Positions 12,033 to 24,700 of a DNA stretch of 64,000 nt are shown here, piece by piece. Source of the DNA: Desmodesmus armatus. Lineage: Eukaryota > Chlorophyta > Chlorophyceae > Sphaeropleales > Scenedesmaceae. The notes below the pieces were generated by a model that ran no database searches, was not told where the DNA came from, and saw nothing but the letters and a program-made list of their open reading frames with translations. The translations under genes and the position numbers were made by a program. Positions within the stretch are counted from its first letter, which is position 1; every line of letters begins with the position of its first letter. The stretch is taken from the NCBI GenBank assembly GCA_007449985.2, contig VIIQ02000627.1, positions 124,001 to 188,000 of the forward strand, in the 5' to 3' direction.

Positions 12033-14280
12033 TCATGACAGGCGCTTGTGCAATATAAGCCGCCGCGGCCGACGTTTTGCATGCGCAAAAGCCTCCATCT
12101 CTTCAGCTTCCTGCTCATAGCCCAAGCTGAGGTACAAGTTGTGTGCTGGGGTGTTGTCGTGAACCACGTGCACGTACAAGTGCTCCACACCTGCAGCGCA
12201 AGTGGCACAAACGCCTTGTCAGCATCCCATGTGCTGCCGCTAGCTGGCTATTACTGGCAGCCCAGCTACTGGCTGTTACTGCCCAGCACAACTGCTGTTG
12301 CGCAGACCACGTCATGGGTGGCTGCTTGAAAAGCACAGACATGACACAACATCTGCTTAGGAACAGCTGATGGCCAGCCTCACGCTGAAACCCTGCTCAA
12401 GCGATGCCTCTGTACTTGTAATTTTCCAGGCTGTGCAAAGCTGTGTTAGGGGTTGCTGGCTTACCTAAGCCCCGTGCAACGTCCTCAGCCGCTGTCATGA
12501 GTCCTGCAGCTACACCCTGCCGCCGTGCTGACGATGCCACACACACGTTGGAGAGGTATGCCCGCCGCAGCGCCTGGTCCACCTGTTGCAGAAAAGTACA
12601 AGCCAGTTTGTTTGATGACTGAGCAGAGGTATCTAAAAGCATGTACGGGGAACAAAGTGTCAAGAGTGTGGACACAGCGCAGAGATGGTAGCTGCAGCTG
12701 GTGCTGGTGCACACAAGTGATAGCTCCAGCTAGTTCAGCCGAACAAAAGGACACTGCAGCGCGATGCATGACCAGATGTTGGCAACAGCAGATCAAAGGA
12801 GTCATCAGGGAGCCTGCGGGTTACCTGCAGTACAATCCTTTGAAAGCATCCTTCCAACTCACCCTTCAATCATACGTATATAGGTACGTCACACAACAAT
12901 GCATGGATTGATACACTACACCAACCCGCATCTACAAGCGCGCCCCCAGGTGCAGCGTCTGCCAACCAACTACGAGCTACCAGCTGCCAGAGTTGAGGTC
13001 CCAATCTCCTCCCGCAAGCCATCTGCTTGCAGTGGTGGGTGTGGGCTTACCGTTGGCAGCCGCCCTACTAGATCCTCTGCTGGTAGCACTGCCCCTTGGT
13101 TGACGTCCAAGCTACCCACTACTATCTGCGCCGGCTGTTGCGCTGCTGCATCTGCTGGGAGCTTGGTGGACGCATCCAGCTCAGTTGCTGCCTGCAACGG
13201 ACAGCATGAGTGCCAGCACCAGATTCAAATTTCAGCTACAGCTGTGGGCGCATACATTGGGTCGTAAGAGCTGTGTGACACACAAGGACATTGGAGCCTC
13301 ATGGAGTAACAAAAAGGGGGAAACAGAGAAGAACCAGGCACGTCTGACAACAAGATAATGCAAGATAATGCAATTGTCCACTGTTACAGACATGCCTCAG
13401 CTGCCACATCAATCAGTACGTAATGATACCCAACGCCTACCAATGCGGCAGCCAGCTAGTACATGAGAGCCAACTGCAAGCTACGCTGGTACAGGCACTC
13501 ACACAAACCTATACATGTACTGGCTATACACACCAGTACTGAACCTTGGACAGCACCCATGCCAGCAGAAGATCAAGTATCACCTGTGATGCTACAGTGT
13601 TTTGTGGGTCATCTTCCACAGTAGCCACCAAGCACAGCACCTGCATGGCTTGGTACTCTGGCTCAGCACCTGAACAGCACAGCCACAGGAGACACCTCAC
13701 AATCCTGACACACACGTAATGCGCACTCATACATCGACATGCGGTATGGAGTTGTGTGGCTGGTAGGGCGCCCGAAAATCACTACTACCACCGCCATCTT
13801 GATGCCCCCCCCCCCCCCCACACACACACACACACGCACCATACACACACAGACACAAACACAGTGTGCAGCTGCACTACCAGCTGCAGGGGCACCACCT
13901 ACCTGTGACTTTTCTGGTGACTGATTCCCACTCAGCATCACCCTTCATCCTTCTATGCATCTGCACAGGGCAGCAACAGGGCAGAGCATGTCACGTCATG
14001 CACATGTCACACCATCAAGGCCTCTATGCAACGTGCATCGCGTGAACAGCTGCAATGGATATGTGTTAAACACATGAGACACCACATGGTGTTTTAACAG
14101 ACAAGTCAGACGCTGGTACTGAAATTTCACCTGTGCACAAACAGTGCAGGACAATGCAACACCCCCCTCCCGCGGGGTCTGGCCGGAATGCATTGCTGGC
14201 ACTTGCAGGCTGTCCTGGTTCACTTACCCTTCTCGAGTATTCACTTCGGTCTGGAGGATAGCTGTAGAACGTGTAGGCTC
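12033..14280 (-). CDS. GNAT-family N-acetyltransferase, plastid-type, 5' end incomplete
   Basis: GNAT enzymes transfer acetyl from acetyl-CoA to an amine, commonly a protein N-terminus or lysine. Minus-strand exons that join in phase are 13960-13903, 13669-13584, 13191-13051, 12582-12465 and 12190-12033 (TGA). A further upstream exon ends at a clear GTAAGT donor near 14235 and reads '...YPPDRSEYSRR'. The fold is recognisable from 'IVVGSLDVNQG', the motif A block 'AYLSNVCVASSARRQGVAAG', whose acetyl-CoA loop fits R-x-x-G-x-A, and the motif B block 'NTPAHNLYLSLGYEQEAEE'. The C-terminus 'RRPRRLILHKRLS' resembles the basic tail of plant chloroplast GNATs. The start codon and any transit peptide, upstream of about 14280, are not resolved. 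The substrate cannot be told from sequence. Confidence 0.83.
13805..13840. repeat. Poly-C plus (CA)n microsatellite in a GNAT intron
   Basis: A run of 15 C residues is followed by about eight CA dinucleotides. It lies in the intron between the exons ending at 13903 and starting at 13669 on the minus strand. Confidence 0.95.
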
Positions 14281-15641
14281 TCAAGTAGCCTGCTGCTCTG
14301 AGCTCTGCTGGTGTGGTTGCTGTTCGGACTTGGAACTTGACTTGACTAGGGTGTGTCGTCTGCAGTGCATCAGGCCGTTATGCCGTCACGACAGCTGCCC
14401 TTTGTACTCGATTGATGCTGATGGATTTACTCATGCCGATACTCACAACATTCAGTGGATGCCCAAGCAGACAGCTCAGTGTTTACCTGGACAGCAGCGT
14501 TGCAGCTGCAGCACGCCTGCTGCCTGACAGGCTGTGCAGGTCTGGGCAGCACCAAAGCCCTGTGGTGAACAGCTGTGCTGCTGCATCGTAGCTGACGATC
14601 AGCACAAACTGGCTGCCGCTGCATCGATGTGTGATATCACAACTGCAGTTGGAGCTACAGCTGCAACTGCACGAGGGGAACAGCACGTTGCCAACACGGT
14701 AAGGCGGCAGAGTATGACAGTGGGCAGGACAATCATAGAAAAACCCCAACATGAGCGGGCAGGTCATCGTGTCCGGTTGACGTAAACTTTGACTTCAGCT
14801 CTTCGAAAATGTGACCCATACGGCATTGACATTGACCTATAAGCAATATTTACATCCGCTATGCCAGTCACACAGCATGTCACTGTTGTGGCCCTGATGC
14901 CAGCCTGGCATCCTCCAGCCTGCTTTCAGGCAGGCACATGGGCACCCAAGCTTGACCAAAACGCCACCACGACTACAAGATACCAGACAAAACGGACATA
15001 TACACAAATTGATCTGTCACAGAGTGTGACACAGATCACAACAGACAAAACCACTCCAGGGCGGGGGGCTGCTGCCAGACAGGGCATGGAGTGTGTAACC
15101 ATACATTACTCTGTTGCAGCAGCGGTGGCATCGTCAGCAACAACACCGCCGGCTGACATAACGCTACTGCACATGCAGGCTGCATCGCAGGTTTGGATAA
15201 GGCAATCTTCATTGGCACTGCCACATACAAATTTGTTAAACGCCTCAGGTGAAATTGTGAAACACCTGCAGGTGACAGCAGCAGCAACAGCAGCAGCACA
15301 CGCATATGTCACGCGGGACAGTGCACTGCAGGCCCTGCTAGGCCGGGCCTAACACGCCCTGTGTGGCAACGCACACCGTCTACCCACGGCTGACAAGGCG
15401 CATGTTACAGTGCATGTGACATGCATGTATGCCAGCGTGCATGTCAGAATGCATCGCAGGAATGGTGAGATACTTGGAGAGCTGGCATGCTTTGATTGCC
15501 GGCAGACAGTGTTGTGCGGGAAGCTGCTTTTTTTACCACCAAGCTTGTGCTGGGAGCGGCTCAGAACCGCCGTGCACCCATGCATCCAAACATGCACTCA
15601 CCGCATGAGCAGAGCAGCAACAACATTGAGCCGCCTATGGC
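14281..15641. other. Intergenic region between GNAT and F-box genes
   Basis: Upstream exons of the GNAT gene (-) probably lie in its left part and the 3' UTR of the F-box gene (-) in its right part, but I could not place either. A plus-strand frame of 163 codons at 14861-15352 has no recognisable motif and an unusual composition, so I do not call it. A short perfect hairpin lies at 15015-15031. Confidence 0.4.
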
Positions 15642-18581
15642 TCACTCCTGGCAGCAGTGCTCCTGCCGCTGTGCTGACTGCTGCTGCCAGTGCTGGTCCT
15701 CCTGCTGCAGCTGTGCATTGGCTTGTTGCATGCGCTGGTTCTCCTGCTGCAACTGTGCATTAGCTTGCTGCAAGTGCTGGTTCTCCTGCTGCAGCTGTGC
15801 TGACTGCTGCTGCCAGCGCTGGGTGTCCTGCTGCAGCTGTGCATTAGCTTGCTGCAAGTGCTGGGTGTCCTGCTGCAGCTGTGCATTAGCTTGCTGCAAG
15901 TGCTGGTTGTCCTGCAGCAGCTGTGCATTGGCTTGCTGCCAGCGCTGGTCCTCCTGCTGCAGCTGTGCATTGGCTTGTTGCATGCGCTGGTTGTCCTGCT
16001 GCAGCTGTGCATTAGCTTGCTGCAGGCGCTGGTTCTCCTGCTGCAGCTGTGCATTGGCTTGCTGCAAGCGCTGGTTCTCCTGCTGCAGCTGTGCATTGGC
16101 TGGCTGCACGCGCTGGCCCAGCGGTCTCCTGCTCCTGCTGCAGCTCTCCTGCTGCAGCTGGGCATTGCTCTCCTGCAGGTCCTCCAGTTGGCGCTGTTGG
16201 TCCTCCAGCCGCACTATCCATGCAGCAGCGGGAGACTCAAGAACACAGTCACGCAACTGCTGCCACACGGGCTGCATAAGAGGGCACAGCAGGTGCAAGG
16301 TATCAAGAGATGGATGTGTGTTACTAATAGCCTACATAAGCACCTCGTGGGGCTTGCCTTGAAAAAGGAGAAAGAGAAGGCAGTACATGGGATCGCCAGC
16401 TGGCAGTGCATGTACAGCGTTACCAGTGAATGGCCCAGTGGCACTGCTCTTTGAGCTTCACCATGCAGCGGCTGCAGGTGTGACAATGATTGCGGTTGGT
16501 ATGTACTGAAACTGAGCTGGTGTGCCGTCAGCAACACGAGGTGGGCCAACACACAATTGTACAAGCTACAAAACCACATCACACTGTGAAGCACGATGAT
16601 CCTGGGCGCTCCTGGGCCCAGGAGATGTCATGCCATGCTGCTCGTGTCAGGCTGCATAGCAATATGTTGTGAGTGAAAACAAAATTGGGTTGTGCAAGCA
16701 TGAATAATGACAGCACAGACACAGTGCCATTGTGTGAAACACCTGTCCAAGAACAACCACCAGAACCCACCTGTTCGTAGGCCAGAAGTTGTACTACGCC
16801 TTGCATCATGCCCTCGTGCTTGTTCACCAGCCCTTCAGTCAACCCGTTGTCATCACGCAGGAACAGCTCCTGCAGCCCTGTCAGTGCAGTGAGCTGATAC
16901 AGCCCTGCATCAGTAAGACAGTTGGAACTGACCCACTGCAGAGATGTGAGCTGAGTCAGCTGCACAACTGTTGCCACAGCGTTGTCCCCGAACGCTTCAC
17001 CTCCAATGCGGAGCGCATTGACCGTCTGTGGCAGCTCAAGCAATGCGGAGACGCTGTCGCCTGGCTGCAAGGCGCAAATGATGTCCAGGGTTTTGAGGGC
17101 GGGGCAAGCACTGCCGATGTCTGCAAGCTCTGCACCAGTGATGAAGGGTGTGACATGGTCGTGCCCTTCCTCATATGACAGGATCAATGTTTGCAGCTGG
17201 GGAAGGCTGTGGCCAGGTGGGAACATGTGCTTTAGGGCTGCAGGTGGGACTGCTGGGTCTGAGCCATTCACTACCTCCAGGTGTGTCAGGTGGCTGGAGG
17301 CTGTGAGGGCCGCACAGCTGCTGGGCTGTGCTGTAGAGAGGGTGTGTTCGGCGTCGGAATTGCCATCACCATCATCAAGGGTCAGGTGCTGCAGGTGCTG
17401 CATGCATTCCATTGCTGCAAGGAGTGCGTCTGGTCCGGCAACCCCGGCTGGGTTGGGCAGGAGTGCGCAGTACCTCAGCGTGAGCATCCGCAGTCGCGAC
17501 TTGGCGGCCAGTAGACTGGGGTCAATGCCACCACCGTCAATCTCCAACTGCAGCTCCTGCAATTCCGTCAGATGGTGCAGACTGTCTGGGACGCATGGCT
17601 GTTCTTCCCTGTCCGTGTTCGTCATGTCGAGCGACAATTTGAGGGCTGTGATGCTGGTGGGGAAGACGGCGGCCATCCAAGCTTCGTTCTCCATTGGGCC
17701 AAGCTCAAAGTGCAAGCACTGTAGCTGCGTCATTGACTCGAGCAGACCCAACACTGCCGCTGTGGTCTGAGCTGCCTGATTTTTGCGTGCCTCAATTTCT
17801 GATGCAAAAAAAGTGTGCTGCCAGGGCACACCGGGGGTGACAAAAATCACTGACGCAATCTTGAGCTGTGTCACGCCAGTGCATTGGCCAAACTGCAGCA
17901 GGGTGTCTGCACTGTCGACCAGCAGGGCGTTCAGGCGCAAATCCTGAAGGTTGGGCAGGAAGGAGCTTAGCGTGCTGCTGCTGGAGGTTCTGACCAGGGG
18001 TTGCTGCGGCAGTGGCTGCAGCCCTGACAGGTGCAGGGCCGACAGCTGCTGAAGGTCAGCACAGGGCAGCTGCAGGTGCGGGTGCACGTGGTGCTGAGAA
18101 TATGTACGGCTACTGTGCAGCTGCAGTGACTGCAGCTGCCTGGCATGGTGCTCAATCCAAGACTGCGCGGATGCGGTCTTGCTGCTGTCAAGGCCGTTGA
18201 CGTCAATCCTTACTGTGGCCGCTGCAGCTGCTGCTGCCCACCCCTTGCTGACGAGCGCACAGCTGGTCAGGCGCTGCTGCTGGGGCACATGCTGCAGGAT
18301 GCGCGCCAGGAGCCCCACTGGCAGCGTGCTGATGGACGTGTGTACCTGCGCATGTACGTACTATCATTATCAGACCAATGCAGCGCTAGCGCTAGGCCTT
18401 GGAGGAGTATAGCTTGGCAGTATGACCGAGGGGAGGAACATTGGTGTCTGGATTCATGTGAAAACGTTGTGGCACAGGTCATGTGCGTGAATTAAGGGGT
18501 TTCAGGCCTTCAGCGGGGCTGTTCTGCACTCACCAGATTGCCCCTTCCAGACTTGGTCTGGGTCTTGCTTCGCGTACGCAT
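15642..18581 (-). CDS. F-box/LRR protein with C-terminal two-heptad coiled-coil repeats
   Basis: Three exons join in phase on the minus strand: 18581-18534 (ATG, 16 codons), 18345-16771 and 16271-15642 (TGA), giving 750 residues. The protein starts with basic 'MRTRSKTQTKSGRGNL'. An F-box follows at about residues 19-60 ('LPVGLLARILQHVPQQQRL' then 'SCALVSKGW'), then a long leucine-rich-repeat region with repeated LxxLxL patterns. F-box proteins bind SKP1 and bring substrates, here probably through the LRRs, to an SCF ubiquitin ligase. The last exon starts 'PVWQQLRDCVL' and then runs into about eleven copies of a 14-residue unit related to 'NAQLQQENQRLQQA', exactly two heptads, so a continuous Gln/Asn-rich coiled coil is expected. 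The junction between LRR exon and coiled-coil exon is inferred from matching phase 0 splice sites. Confidence 0.83.
15680..16130 (-). repeat. 42-bp coding tandem repeat (two-heptad coiled coil)
   Basis: The period is 42 bp, one 14-residue unit, over about eleven copies with point variation. It sits inside the last exon of the F-box/LRR gene and keeps the reading frame throughout. Confidence 0.9.
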
Positions 18582-19495
18582 GAATGCGGAGCTTGATGGC
18601 GTTGGCTGTGATTCAGGAATAAAGATCTAATCAACGATACACGACTCGTTGTCGAGATTCTGAATTGTGCCCTGCAGCTATCAGCAGTTGCTGGTCGCGT
18701 TCGACCCACGAGGTATGACGCATGCACAACCAAAGACGAGTTCGAGCCAAAAGGTGGGTACCACATGAGTAAGTGCTGCCGATACTGGTTGGGTACACGG
18801 CAGCCGCACGGCGCAGGTTGCGCACTTCCTGCCTGAATTGGCTTGATCTGCAGATCGCTGAACAACAACATCGCGCACTCTCTGCTTCCCTTGGAAGCTC
18901 AACATCAGAAACCATGGCAATTATGAGAGACAATCTATTGGGTTAGCTATCCTGGTCACAGAGTGTGTCAATATGGATGTGCATCATGCGCATGCGCTGG
19001 CATGCTGTGCACATTGTCAGCTTCTTACTTTCTTAGCATAGGCTGCTGTTGTGCTGTGCCGACATGGCTGATCCCGGGTTCTGAGCCCTAGTGTGGGTTT
19101 GGATCTTACAGGAAGCCTTACTGTACTGAAGCCAAAACCCTGGCTGCAGTGCATTGATGCACTATATATTGCAATCCACTATGTCCAATTGGATATATCA
19201 GTATAATTGTGATGATGACGTCACAACGCAGCGCAGCTTGTTGTCATAGTCTGCACCAAGAACCAATTCCCCGAGACTCCTTCTGAACCAGCAGCCAGCA
19301 TATTTGCAGCGCCAGCTTGGTTCGTTTCTGCTCAAATTCAAAGATGGATCCCTCTTCCTCAAACACCCCACCATAGCTGCAGGATCAGGGACTGGCTTGA
19401 ACGCAGGCCGCCAACGTGTGCGCATTGTACATCAGGACAGGACACATGCAGTTGCACATTCCCATCCCATGGCAGTACCTCTGCAGGTTTGCCAG
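18582..19495. other. Intergenic, no gene recognised
   Basis: It contains the promoter side of the F-box gene (-) and the 3' flank of the ankyrin gene (-). Open frames are short and show no recognisable motifs. It is less GC-rich than the flanking exons. Confidence 0.5.
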
Positions 19496-21357
19496 CTACC
19501 GCCGTCCATACATCCACCATACACACGCCAGCACCAGCACCAGCCACAACAGCACCAGGCTCAGCACTGACCGCCGCTTGCGTGGTGCCTCTGCTGTTGC
19601 AGCCAGGTGGTGCATCAGCAGCAGCGCATCGACAACAGCCTGCACCCCTGCGGACATACACCAGCACACAGCAACAGACATCAGGCCCAACGCAATTGAT
19701 GGATGTGGCACCTTGTACACTGGACAGTGTTGATTTCACAACGGCAGTGAGGATTCCTTGTTCTGTTTATGATGCGTGTGGCTGATGATGTACTGCTGCC
19801 AACCTGCCTTCCCAAGGCTGATGCATTTCTAGTACAGCGGTTGACAGCGGTGTTGGTTGCAATCAGCTCTGTTGCTCGGGACAGACACCACCGACACAGG
19901 TGGCCTGTCCCCAGTGCGAATCCACATCTTGCTGCTGCATGCGTTATGATAATCTGAGGCAGCAAACAGCAGGCTGACTCCCATCAAGCTGCTCAAGCAG
20001 GTGTTGAACCAGATCGAGGCATGCACCATGCATGTACGCACCTGCTATCTTGGCATCCAAGAACTGCTGCAGCTTGCGCTCTGGCGCCTTCTGTGACAGC
20101 AGCGCCACTGTGGTCTGGGCCACACCCTCAGGGTCCTTCAGGTCACTCAGCTCTGTGGTAGCAGCAGCGGCGGCGGCAGCAGCAGCGGGTGGTACGTTGG
20201 GTAGTGCAGTCCAGGGCAGAGCAAGGCTGGGCGATACAGCAGGGTGTGACCGATTTAGGCGTGGCTGCGGTGAGCGCAAACCTGGGCCAGCTTTTGAAGA
20301 GGATGCTGCAGCGCGCTCAAACAGCCGCCTGCATGGCAATTGCTTGCTGATGTTGGTGGTGGTCAGGCACTATGCTGCTGGTGAGCAAAGGACAGCACCC
20401 TAACACTTGGCGACAGCATGTGGGATGCTTGTCTAGATGTGTTGCTTGAAGCAATGACCAGGACCATCCCAGCACACCTGTCTGGTAGCGTGAGAGACCC
20501 TCCAGAATGAGATCTGACACAGTGTAGCCATTGGAATTGCGCACTGCAGGGTCCCACCCAGCGCGCAGCAGCGCTGTGAAGACCGCAGCACCATACGCTG
20601 CCCTGGCTGCGTCATTATCCTCAAGCTGCTGCTGCTGCTGCTGCTGCGGGGCGGGTACTGCTGTGTTGCTGGCCCCAGTTGCCTCCGGCTGCTGTTGCGG
20701 CTGCTGCTGTCCTGCCACTGCAGGGTCTGGGTAGTGCTTTTTGCTGACCATGCAGGCGACGACCATGTGAAGTGCTGTGTTTCCAGAAGCATCTTCAAGG
20801 TCTGGTGTGGCACCTCGCTTCAGGAGCTCTGCCAGGGTCACTGAGCCGCATGCTGCATCGTGCTGTGCTGGGATGGTTGCCTGCAGGTCCTGCAGGCGCT
20901 GCAGGCGGGCCTGTGTGTGCTGATCTTCTGCATCCTGAGGACCTGGATCTTCTGATGGCTGCTGCTGCTGCGTGTGCTGCTTGGTATGATTACCAGCACC
21001 TGCTGCTGTTGCGGAGAGGCTGAGCTGGCCCAGGGGGATAGGGAACTGGGTGTTGAGCAGGAAGTGTAGCAGGGGCTCTCCACCCATGTCTGTGTCTGCC
21101 CCAAGGCCTGCTTCGACGCAAAGGCCCAGCAGGTCGGCAGGTAGGCCATCCAGGTCCACTGCTGCAATGCTGTCCAGAATCTTGAACACCTTCTCTGCTG
21201 CAACACCGGCGTCTAGGGCAGCTGCAACTGCCTGCTTGACCTGATGTGCATAATCTGGCTGCCATTGAGGTATCATTTCTGGAGGGGTGTATATGACAGG
21301 CCTGTTGGGGCCTTTGGTAACCTCCTGGAGGGTGCGCAGAGCTTGCTGGGCAGCCAT
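19496..21357 (-). CDS. Ankyrin-type protein with C-terminal membrane anchor
   Basis: Three minus-strand exons join in phase 1: 21357-20478 (ATG), 20305-20042 and 19647-19496 (TAG), giving 431 residues. I chose the start 'MAAQQALRTLQEV' because the upstream extension of this frame has no ATG. The centre resembles ankyrin repeats ('LLKRGATPDLEDASGNTALH', then 'LLRAGWDPAVRNSNGYTVSD') with a Gln-rich insert between them. The C-terminus has basic 'RKRRS' followed by about 17 hydrophobic residues and 'MYGRR' at the very end. This is the layout of a tail-anchored protein facing the cytosol with its ankyrin region. Function is unknown; ankyrin repeats bind protein partners. It is divergently paired with the gene starting at 21735. 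Confidence 0.7.
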
Positions 21358-21734
21358 GGCGGTGTGTACTACTGAAACAGCCCCTGCTATCGATGTATGA
21401 CGAAAATCAGTAGCTTGAGTGATTGTTGGGCACAACAATGCAGTGGCAGCAACCTTGGGAACAGCCTGGCCCACTGTCAGTTGAGGTTCAACGCAGGTCC
21501 TGTTGTGGCAACCTCAGTTCAGCCGGTGTCGTCGGATTGAATGTCTGAGACGGATTTTCACTTGGGGTTGGGAGGGCGATAAGGAGGCCGTTTTCAGACT
21601 TCACCCGTTCCATCGGGCCACCACCGACACCACACCGTCATTGCTGTCCAGCTCCATCATCCTTGTCTCAATCATGATGTCGGCATGATATCGATCGACG
21701 GCCCAGGTACCTCCAGAAGCGCGCCATCAATTTC
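21358..21734. promoter_or_regulatory. Shared promoter region of a divergent gene pair
   Basis: Only 377 bp separate the inferred ATG of the ankyrin gene (-) from the inferred ATG of the membrane/coiled-coil gene (+). No TATA box or other defined element could be assigned. Confidence 0.4.
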
Positions 21735-24700
21735 ATGTTGTCTGTTGAAAACGTGCTCAGCCCAGCAGTGCCGGAGGAGGAAGAGGAGGAGGCTGGCGTA
21801 GCAGAGCAGACCCAAAACCAACATCATCACCACCGGCAAGCAGCTTCCAGGATGGGCAGCAGTACCAGCGTGCACAGAGGCCTGGGTGCTGTCATCGGTG
21901 CAGCAGTGATTTCAATTGCATGTGCAGCTGTGCTTGCCAAGTCCGTGTGCTCCTGGATCTGGGGCAGTGGAAAGAAGCAGACCTCAGACACGAACCAAGC
22001 CAGGCCAGCCTCTGCCACCCAGCCACTGCCGGTAAGCTTTTCTTCGGGACACAATCAGGGTTGTTGACCATTCTGTGGGATGTGGCCCACTCACATAAGC
22101 ACTTGCCGAACGGCCATATCAAGGCATCCCTCAGTTGCTGGCCTAGACATGAGTGATATGCATTGCCACGTCTTGCCGCATACAGCTGACTTGCTCAGGT
22201 TTTGGTCTGCCACCTCATGCTGTCCTGCAGGCTGACACAGCCAGCACGCCCAGCACTCGCACACCAGCCCTCACAGCAGGGTCAGGCAGGCGCAGCAGGA
22301 CCAGCAGGCGCTCCCCCAGCAGCTCCTCAGCAGCATCCCCCGGCCCCACCTCACCCTCTCCCGGGCCTGATGCCGGCCGCATAGGAGGCAGCCATGAAAC
22401 TGCAGCCGTAGCCACCGCTGCACAGCAGCAGCCTGCAAGGCGTGTGCGCGTCAGGAAGCCCGCAGGCAGCTCCACAGCACGGTCAGCCGTGCAGGCAGTG
22501 CGCACTGCCACTCCTGAAGCAGCAACCTCTCCTCTTGGGGTAGCTGCCCAAAGCCCTGAGGCAACTGCCCCCAGCCTTGCAGCAGAGCCTCCAGCACCAG
22601 TAGCAGCAGACCTCCCGGCACCAGCAGCAGCAGACCTCCCGGCACCAGCAGCAGTAGAGCCCCCAGCACCAGCAACGGCAGAGGTCGCAACACCAGCAGC
22701 AGAGGTTCCAGCACCTGCAGAGAATCCTGGTGTAGCAGTCCTTACTGGCGTCAGTGCTGCCGATACTACTGCGCCAGTCTCACATGCTGCTGCAGAGCCA
22801 GCCAACTCACACGGACCCACCGCAGCACAGGCACCCCTGCAGCTGCAGCCTGCTGCAGCACGCAAGCCGTCAGCGGAGGTGGAACCAGCAGGGCCTGAAT
22901 CAGCAGAGCAGCCAGCAGTGGATGGTGCCCAGGCAACAGCACCCGCAGCACCAGCACAAGCAAGTGCACCAGCAGCACGCCAGGATGCAGGGAGCCTTGA
23001 CAACCCTGCTGTTGTGGCCAGCTCAGACAGTGCAAGCTCAGCGGCAGGCGCCCCAGCAGCAGCACCCACGCGAAGTGCAGCGACAGCAGGCGCTGGCGCA
23101 TCTTCTGCAGCAGACACCAGCGCTGGGCCTGTTGCAGCAGCAGCACCTGGTCGCCAAGTAGCGCCTGCGCTCCCAGGTGCTGCCGCTCCCATCAGCGACA
23201 GCAATGCCACCAATGCAGATGTAACTGTGACTGCACCTGACGCAACAGCACCTGCACCAGCTGCAGCACAGCCAGCAGCGGCACCCGAGGAGCGCCAGTC
23301 CTCATCAGCACCCGCCTTCCGCAGCAGCAGCGCAGGAGGGCAGACCAGCTCAGCAGGCGCCACCAGCAGCAGCAGCATCTTGAGTGGCAGCAGGTCGCGC
23401 AGCAGCCGCAGCGTGTCACTCCACCCTGCTGTTGAGGCAGCTGAGTCTGCCAGGGGTCGGGGCAGGAGCAGCAGTGGAGGTGGCAGCAGCAGTACCAGCA
23501 GGAAGATGACGGTGGCTGATGTGCTGCGTGAGGCCATTAGGGAGAAGAAGAGGAACGAGCGCCTGAAGCAGCAGCTGAAGGCCATGGAGGGGGCGCCTGC
23601 AGGTGAGGGTGCACATGGTGCACATGTGTTTCTGGGGCTGTGCCTGATGTGCAACTGCTATACTGGCTACAGGGCGTGCTGCCAGGTGGTGGTGTGTTTA
23701 CGGCTCGCCAGCACAGTACATCGCAGCAGTGAATCATCCATGTGCTTGTGTAGCAGCGGAGCAGCATGGCAATGCGTGACATAGCAGCTGCACAGCCGCG
23801 TGCATGGCATGCAGCTGCATGTCTGTTGAAACTCGGGTGTACGCACCAGTCCCTGAAAACGTGCTGACGCTTTGGTGCTTACTGCAGGCGCTTCAGAGAG
23901 GTCCAGCGCTACTGCACCTCGGGAGGCAGCTGCCGACACTACAGCTCAGCCACCCAGCGGCAGCACCCCCTCTCAGGATCAAGCCCCTGCAGCTGCTGCT
24001 GCCGCTTCTGCTGCACCTGCTGACGCAGAGCGCCGCATCAGCCGTGATACAGCAGACAGCCAGGCTACTGACAGCCCCGCCAAGGCAGCAGCAGCAGCAT
24101 CTGCTGCAGCGCCCAAGGCACCTCTGTCAGCAAGCACCAAGCAGGCAAAGCTTGCTTCCTCATCTTCCTCAGTAGCAGTCATGTCAGCGGCAGCAGGGGA
24201 GCCAGCAAGGGCGGCTGGGTCCGCTGAGAGTGGCAAGGCAGTGCGGTCTGTTGCAGAGTTTGCAAGGGAGGTGGCGGCACTGCAGGAGGAGAATAGGAAG
24301 CTCAAGGAGCTGCTACACAACCAGGTGAACATCTTTTGCTGGCATGCGGGCATTATCAGACTCACCAAGTTAGTCCACTGTGTTTGCGCAGTAGTAAGGC
24401 AGGCATACCACCACCCCTCCTGGACGTGAGTATCAAACCCAGTCAAGGTAGTGGTTCAACTCAGCTTGTTACTTGCTTGCGCCTGCCTGCTGACAGATGG
24501 CTGTGGCTGCGTCTGTGGCTCTTGCAGGCCCGTGACTCCAACGCAGAGGTGATGGCATCTTTCTACAAGCGTGCAGGTGGGCGGCAGATATTGAGGGTTG
24601 ATCGTGCATAGGGCTTGTTCTGCCTGCTGGTGTCAGCGTTGGTGTTAGCGCTGCCTGGTGTGAATTTGTGTTGACCTAGCTAGCAACACTCCTTGGGGTA

